A stretch of DNA of 64,000 nucleotides from the NCBI GenBank assembly GCA_017464815.1, contig JAFTYI010000011.1, forward strand, positions 62,001 to 126,000. Direction: 5' to 3'. A program made the position numbers and the translations under genes. This DNA is from Bacteroidaceae bacterium. GTDB taxonomy: Bacteria > Bacteroidota > Bacteroidia > Bacteroidales > Bacteroidaceae. Below the pieces are notes generated by a model. The model ran no database searches. It saw only the letters and a program-made list of their open reading frames with translations, and was not told where the DNA came from. The first letter of the stretch is position 1. Every line of letters begins with the position of its first letter. Shown one piece after another: positions 59,878 through 64,000 of the stretch.

Positions 59878-61347
59878 TCACTTTCCCTCCATCAGTGCCT
59901 GTCGGCGATGGAGTTCGTCGAGGGCGCGTTGTGCCTGCCTGCTTCCCTGTTGGGCGGCCTGTTGGAAGAGGGCGTATCCGTCGGAGGGGCGCTCTTCGAG
60001 GTAGGCCAGGATGGCGCGGTTGCAGAGGGCTTCGGGGGAGTTTCCTATGCGGGGTTCGTATTTCTTGGCCAGGGTGGCGTTGCCCATCTGCAGGGCTACG
60101 GCCATGGCGTTGAGGTTGGCGATGGAGTCGTTGGGGTAGCGGCGTGCGGCGCTGGCGAAGAGTTCGCTATAGGCGTCGGTGCCCGGTTGCATCTGCAGGG
60201 AGAGGCGGTAGAGCTCGTTTTGGCTGAGCATCCAGGGGCGCGACTGGTAGATGGCGGGCAGTTCGTCGTCGGTGAATCCGCGCACGGTGTAGTAGATGAC
60301 GTAGTCGGAGTGGCGCAGGGCGGGGTACCAGTCGGCGAGCATGTGGGCATACTCCTGGCGGTAGGTGCTCTTGAGCTTCCACTCCTTGGGGTCGGGCGGC
60401 AGGGTGCCGTCGATGATGTCGAGTATCTGTTGGCGGTGTGTCAGGTCGCTCTCGACCACGCGTCGGCGCAGGCCTTCCCAGTCTTCGGGCTCGAAGGAGA
60501 TGTGGAAGGGCACTTGCTCGAGGGCGTATTCGCTCTTGACGTAGTTGGCCAGCGTGTGTGCACGGTTCTTGGCGAGGTAGACGTTGCGGTCGTAGCGTCC
60601 TTCGGGCGAGGCGAATCCCTTGATGCTGATGCTGTCGATGTGGGTGATGCCTTGGTTGTCGCCTCCGCGGACGGAGTCGATGGTGGCGTAGATGCGGTGC
60701 AGCTCCTGGGGGTTGCGCCGGTAGGTGGGGTCGAGGTTGATTTTATCCACGCGGAAGTCGATGTAGGCCGAGCCTTTGGCGGTGAACCTTTTGGGGCCGG
60801 TGACGAGGGGTGTCGCGAAGCTGACGTAGGGCGTGGGGTCGAAGGGTGAGAGCAGGCGTCCGATGGGGATGTAGAGCAGCTCCTGCCGGGCACCGGCGCA
60901 TCCGCAGAGGTCGACGCAAAGCTCGAGGGTGCCTTCCTCCATCCAGGGTTCGTAGGGGAGGGTGCTGTGGTAGAGGATGACCTGCTCGTCGCCGCGCTGG
61001 TGGCGCACAATGCTGTAGGCATCGGTGGGCACAAGGCCGGCGCGCTGGTCGACGATGTGGCGCCGGCGCCCATAGACGTAGGCGGGGGTGAACTCGTGGG
61101 TGTGGGTGGAGTCGGCGCCACTGAAGAGGGGGGTGAAGCTGGTGACGCGGTTGCTGCTCATGTCGAAGTCCTTGGCCAGGTGAATCTCCAGCGAGAGGTA
61201 GACTTGGTTGTCGGGCGTGCGCGACAGCTCGTAGGCGGGCACGGTGACGTGCTTGGGGGTGAGCACTTTGTTCTCGGCCTGCACGGGGGTGAGGAGGCTG
61301 GCAAGGAGGGTGAGGAGGAGGAGGTATGCGGGTCTTTTCATTGTCAT
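59878..61347 (-). CDS. DUF3868 / OmpA-like protein of the fimbrial locus
   Basis: 489 residues from ATG 61347 (or 487 from 61341). The frame is open to 61464, but those codons read a Ser-Asp-Tyr run from the AATCTGAGT repeat, so they are excluded. Signal peptide to about residue 25 (PVQA-EN). The N-terminal DUF3868 region (about 25-190) ends with PIGRLLSPFDPTPY. An OmpA/SusD-like middle (IDSISIKGFASPEGRYDRNVYLAKNR in part) is an OmpA-like peptidoglycan-binding signature, and TPR-like helices end the protein. It is conserved next to Mfa-type operons. Periplasmic; may organise fimbrial assembly (inference). Confidence 0.8.
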   Translation of the reverse strand: MTMKRPAYLLLLTLLASLLTPVQAENKVLTPKHVTVPAYELSRTPDNQVYLSLEIHLAKDFDMSSNRVTSFTPLFSGADSTHTHEFTPAYVYGRRRHIVDQRAGLVPTDAYSIVRHQRGDEQVILYHSTLPYEPWMEEGTLELCVDLCGCAGARQELLYIPIGRLLSPFDPTPYVSFATPLVTGPKRFTAKGSAYIDFRVDKINLDPTYRRNPQELHRIYATIDSVRGGDNQGITHIDSISIKGFASPEGRYDRNVYLAKNRAHTLANYVKSEYALEQVPFHISFEPEDWEGLRRRVVESDLTHRQQILDIIDGTLPPDPKEWKLKSTYRQEYAHMLADWYPALRHSDYVIYYTVRGFTDDELPAIYQSRPWMLSQNELYRLSLQMQPGTDAYSELFASAARRYPNDSIANLNAMAVALQMGNATLAKKYEPRIGNSPEALCNRAILAYLEERPSDGYALFQQAAQQGSRQAQRALDELHRRQALMEGK

Positions 61348-61377
61348 TGTTTTTTGGGGGGATTGGGAGGGGGCTGA

Positions 61378-61440
61378 GTTATCGGAGTAATCTGAGTAAT
61401 CGGAGTAATCTGAATAATCTGAGGATTTTGAGTGATCTGA
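61378..61440. repeat. 9-nt tandem repeat (AATCTGAGT / AATCGGAGT)
   Basis: Seven or so degenerate 9-nt units between DUF3575 and DUF3868, ending in diverged copies (GATTTTGAG, GATCTGAGA). It covers the 5' region of the DUF3868 gene. Confidence 0.8.
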
Positions 61441-61453
61441 GAACTCTGAGGCT

Positions 61454-62023
61454 TTAGAAAACATAAATCAGGTTGATGGCGGCTTTGGTGGGGCCGATGT
61501 AGTGGGTGTCGCCTTCGTCGAGCTTGTCGCCACAGTTTTTGCACTCATACTTCTGGAAGTCGACGTAGTTGTAGCCGAAGCCGAGGGTGGCTTCGAGGTT
61601 CCAATGGCGGTCGAGCACAAAACTGTAGCCGTAGGAGAGGCCGGCGCCGGCAAACCATCCTTTGTAGCGGTAGTCCTCCATGTCGTCCCACAGGGGGAAG
61701 AGGGGCGGCTCGAAGCCCATGGTGTTGTAAACGCCGCCCATGAAGTGGAGGCCGAAGAAGTGGCCGTTGAAGGCGTCGCAGAGCCAATAGCGCAACTCGG
61801 GCTGCACAAGCATGACCTTGTGTTGCTTGCCATCGGAGAATTTCCAAGGGTTGTAGTAGCCGGTGAGGTCGGCGGTGAACTTGCGGGTGAGCCCCACTTC
61901 AAGGGCTGCATTGGGCAGGCGCAATGCGTCGAGGGGGACGTTGGTCTTTACGGCTATCTGTGCCGACGTCGCGGTGGCGACGAGCAGGGCCATCAGTAGC
62001 AACATGGTCTTCAATCGTTTCAT
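61454..62023 (-). CDS. DUF3575 protein, first gene of the fimbrial locus
   Basis: 189 residues with a signal peptide (ATATSA-QI, residue 21). DUF3575 is an outer-membrane barrel-like family: IAVKTNVPLDALRLPNAALEVGL, YYNPWKFSDGKQHKVMLVQPELRYW split, and glycine/aromatic-rich strands to the end (NLEATLGFGYNYVDF, INLIYVF with terminal Phe as in outer-membrane barrels). It often precedes DUF3868 genes at fimbrial loci. The 3' end lies 106 nt before the next start. CxNC (ECKNCGDK) is near residue 163. Confidence 0.85.
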   Translation of the reverse strand: MKRLKTMLLLMALLVATATSAQIAVKTNVPLDALRLPNAALEVGLTRKFTADLTGYYNPWKFSDGKQHKVMLVQPELRYWLCDAFNGHFFGLHFMGGVYNTMGFEPPLFPLWDDMEDYRYKGWFAGAGLSYGYSFVLDRHWNLEATLGFGYNYVDFQKYECKNCGDKLDEGDTHYIGPTKAAINLIYVF

Positions 62024-62372
62024 GCGAATAATTTATGTCTTCTTTCTCTCTCTTACGGCAGGAGCATAGTATTAGTCAGGTGTGCAACGGGCGCTTTCTT
62101 TGCCAATCAACATCAAAAATATCCTCTCAAACTTCTCAAACACCGGTCTTTCGACGAAGGTTTGCGTCAAAAACCGTCCGTTGTCCGCTCAAACTTTGCT
62201 CTGTACCTTAGTTATAGATTAGTTGAAGTCGCAAATGTATGGATTTCTGCCATGGTGACCAAAGAATGTGGAAATTACCCCCCCCATTTTTAAGATAGTT
62301 TAACAATTGGATGGGTGGATGGGGTGAATGGGCTTAATGGGCGGGACGAATGGGTGGGGCGGATGGGTGGGG
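62024..62372. other. Leader and control region of the fimbrial locus
   Basis: About 350 nt. It holds the promoter at 62232-62263, a transcribed leader of about 200 nt without a recognised riboswitch, and near 62306-62372 a degenerate GGATGGGTGG-like array that reaches the end of the dacB gene. Confidence 0.5.
62232..62263 (-). promoter_or_regulatory. Candidate fimbrial-operon promoter
   Basis: Minus strand TTTG (62260-62263), 20 nt, TACATTTG (62232-62239). Predicted start of RNA near 62225, about 200 nt before the DUF3575 ATG. Confidence 0.6.
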
Positions 62373-63536
62373 CTATTGGCAAAGGGTGGCACACACTTTG
62401 TCCTGCCAGGCGCGGGCGGGGCGGGGGGTGAGGATGTTTTGGTTGATGATGACGAAGGCTAGGGTGTGGCCGTTGGGGGCGATGGCATAGCCGGCGAGGG
62501 AGGTGACACCGGTGAGGGTGCCCGTCTTGGCAAAGACGCGGCGGTAGGCGGGGGTGCGCTTCATGCGGTTTTTCAGTGTGCCGTCGATGCCGGCAATGGG
62601 GAGTGAGTTTTTCAGGTGGCGGTAGAGGTGGGGGTGGTGGTAGGCGTGGCGCAGGACATCGGCCATGAGGCGTGGCGAGAGGTAGTTGTAGAGCGACACG
62701 CCGCTACCGTCGGCCATGCTGTAGCGGGTGGGTTGGTGGCCCACCTGGCGGATGAGGCGGTTAATCATGCGTGCTCCGTCGCGGGCGGTGGCATAGGGCT
62801 TTTGGGCATAAGAGGCTGCCAGTTGGTAGAAGAGGGCTTCGGCGTGGAGGTTGTCGCTCTTTTTCATCATGCGATCCATTATCTGTGTCAAGGGTCGGCG
62901 GCAGACGGCAATCTGGGTGAGCAACGAGTCGGGGGCGGTGGCAACGAGGGTGTCGGTGGTGTCGGCCACGGTGACACCTTGCACCATCAGGGCGCGGCGC
63001 AGGTGGACGAGAAAACTGTCGGTGCGCTCGCTCAGCAGGGGGGTGAGGGTGGGCATCCCATCGTCCCAGCACCAGCCGCTTCCCCATTTCAGCGAGTCCT
63101 TCAGGGCGGCGTTGCCGATGAGTCCCCCTTCGATGTGGCGTATGCCCGATTGTGCCACGGCTTGGGCAAAGGCCTCCATGTCCAAGTGGTTTACCAAGGG
63201 GTCGAAGCCTCCCACCACGTAGAGGTCTCCCTTGAGCAGGCTGTCGGGGGTGATGGCGCCGGTGTGGTAGAGGGTGGTGTTGAAGGAGTGGTCGGGGCCC
63301 AAGTGTTCGAGGGCGGTGACGGCCGTCATCACCTTCTGTATCGAGGCGGGGCGGTAGAGCTTGTCGTCCTGGTAGTCATATAATAAGGTGTCATCGTCGA
63401 GGTCGTAGACGATGAGGCCCACCTCGGAGTGGGCGAGGAGGGTGTCGGCAAGGAGCGAGTCGAGGCGGTGGGTGAGGGAGGCACTCAATCGGAGGGGGAG
63501 GAGCAACAGGGCGATGAGGAGGAGGCGGTGGGTCAT
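62373..63536 (-). CDS. dacB: D-alanyl-D-alanine carboxypeptidase/endopeptidase (S13, PBP4)
   Basis: 387 residues with a signal peptide (residues 1-19). All three penicillin-binding motifs are present: S-x-x-K at Ser65-Lys68 (PASIQKVM), SxN in KKSDNLHAE and KTG in FAKTGTLTG. ADGSGVSLYNYLSP is also S13-typical. The enzyme removes the terminal D-Ala or opens D-Ala-DAP cross-links in peptidoglycan. Periplasmic. Slightly shorter than E. coli PBP4, lacking part of the inserted domain. It is downstream of the PH-domain gene across a CTATAG repeat. Confidence 0.9.
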   Translation of the reverse strand: MTHRLLLIALLLLPLRLSASLTHRLDSLLADTLLAHSEVGLIVYDLDDDTLLYDYQDDKLYRPASIQKVMTAVTALEHLGPDHSFNTTLYHTGAITPDSLLKGDLYVVGGFDPLVNHLDMEAFAQAVAQSGIRHIEGGLIGNAALKDSLKWGSGWCWDDGMPTLTPLLSERTDSFLVHLRRALMVQGVTVADTTDTLVATAPDSLLTQIAVCRRPLTQIMDRMMKKSDNLHAEALFYQLAASYAQKPYATARDGARMINRLIRQVGHQPTRYSMADGSGVSLYNYLSPRLMADVLRHAYHHPHLYRHLKNSLPIAGIDGTLKNRMKRTPAYRRVFAKTGTLTGVTSLAGYAIAPNGHTLAFVIINQNILTPRPARAWQDKVCATLCQ

Positions 63537-63570
63537 TGGGAGGAGGGTCTTTATGGTGGGGGGATAGTGG

Positions 63571-63632
63571 CTATAGTTCCTATAGTGACTATAGTGACTA
63601 TAGTTCCTATAGGGTTTATAGGGTTATAGGAG
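63571..63632. repeat. CTATAG-type tandem repeat, second site
   Basis: About six 9-10-nt units such as CTATAGTTC, CTATAGTGA and TATAGGGTT, related to 4478-4570. The array begins upstream of dacB and reaches into the last codons of the PH-domain gene. Confidence 0.8.
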
Positions 63633-64000
63633 GGAGAGGAGTTCGTCCTCTTTCTCTTTAGGGGGGATGAGGGTGGTGAATTTCCCTTGGGCGTAGTGGA
63701 GGAGGAGGTATCTCTTCAGGCAGAGGGGGCCGAGGCGGGCACTGCGGACGCGCTCGACGCGGCGGATGTCGGCCAAGGGGATGATGAGGTCTTTGACAAA
63801 GCGGCCGCGGTGGATGATGAGGCGGCCGTCGGTGGTGACGGTGTAGGTGGTGGAGATGGCCCGTTCGATGATGAAGAACATCAAGGCGAGGCTGGCAAAG
63901 GCAACGATGCCCTGTCGGTGCCAGTAGGCCCAAACGGTGACAATGGTGAGCAAAACGAGTAAAATGGGCGTGTGCCAAAGCACGCGAGCATGAAATATTC
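63624..64000 (-). CDS. PH-domain membrane protein (bPH_2-like), 5' end outside window
   Basis: At least 119 residues visible; the frame stays open to the window edge, and the codons beyond GTG 63983 read IFHARVLWHT, so the start is probably outside. Two membrane segments (about LLVLLTIVTVWAYWH and IVAFASLALMFFII) are followed by a bacterial PH-like domain: YTVTTDGRLIIHRGRFVKDLIIPLADIRRVE. The family has no firm function; members sit at the inner membrane. It precedes dacB. Confidence 0.75.
   Translation of the reverse strand, partial: IFHARVLWHTPILLVLLTIVTVWAYWHRQGIVAFASLALMFFIIERAISTTYTVTTDGRLIIHRGRFVKDLIIPLADIRRVERVRSARLGPLCLKRYLLLHYAQGKFTTLIPPKEKEDELLSLL

Noticed and set aside
61348..61464. 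N-terminal Ser-Asp-Tyr extension of the DUF3868 protein
   Set aside because: It is a reading of the 9-nt repeat and would place the signal peptide about 40 residues inside the protein.

Overview
The window is a Bacteroidales chromosome segment, most like Bacteroides, Phocaeicola or Prevotella. The evidence is the Bacteroidetes promoter pattern (TTTG, about 19-20 nt, then TAnnTTTG) in front of several genes and tRNAs, a FimA/Mfa1-type fimbrial cluster with DUF3575 and DUF3868 genes, a large family of SPII lipoproteins, and an NBU-like element in a leucine tRNA gene. The host DNA is moderately GC-rich. The block 12.85-35.7 kb is visibly AT-rich and foreign.

Region 1 (1-12.5 kb): the end of a surface-polysaccharide cluster (acyltransferase tail, pyruvyl transferase, glycosyltransferase), then housekeeping genes: ribD with a secreted esterase, the divergent prmC, pyrE, an SRPBCC protein, argH, an aldo/keto reductase, a Rieske-like lipoprotein and a GH2 beta-galactosidase. 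Dispersed palindromes and short tandem repeats sit between these genes.

Region 2 (12.69-35.77 kb): tRNA-Gly(GCC) and tRNA-Leu(UAA), then a 22.85-kb integrative mobilizable element bounded by a 15-bp direct repeat (12852-12866 and 35703-35717). All element genes lie on the minus strand. From the right end they are a tyrosine integrase, an HTH protein, a DUF3987 protein, a primase-like protein, MobC, a relaxase, a membrane-anchored mob-operon protein, and then a phage-defence operon: XRE regulator, small brxF-position gene, brxC, adenine methylase, an inserted AlbA_2/HATPase protein, helicase brxHII, pglZ, brxA and a terminal PD-(D/E)XK-like nuclease. This is a type III BREX layout with two extra genes, and it is the most interesting system in the window.

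Region 3 (35.8-47.5 kb): a beta-helix surface protein, a truncated GIY-YIG gene meeting a truncated integrase next to tRNA-Lys, an AI-2E family permease, rsmI, a coiled-coil lipoprotein, a cell-wall amidase, an outer-membrane protein, a MntA/HepT toxin-antitoxin pair flanked by a duplicated promoter, and a DUF4143 ATPase set among repeats.

Region 4 (47.8-62.3 kb): a fimbrial locus read right to left: DUF3575, DUF3868/OmpA-like, a ParE-type toxin-antitoxin pair, the Mfa1-like pilin, the FimB/Mfa2-like anchor and three large accessory or tip lipoproteins, ending in a strong terminator at 47.8 kb.

Region 5 (62.3-64 kb): a D-Ala-D-Ala carboxypeptidase and a PH-domain membrane protein cut by the window edge.
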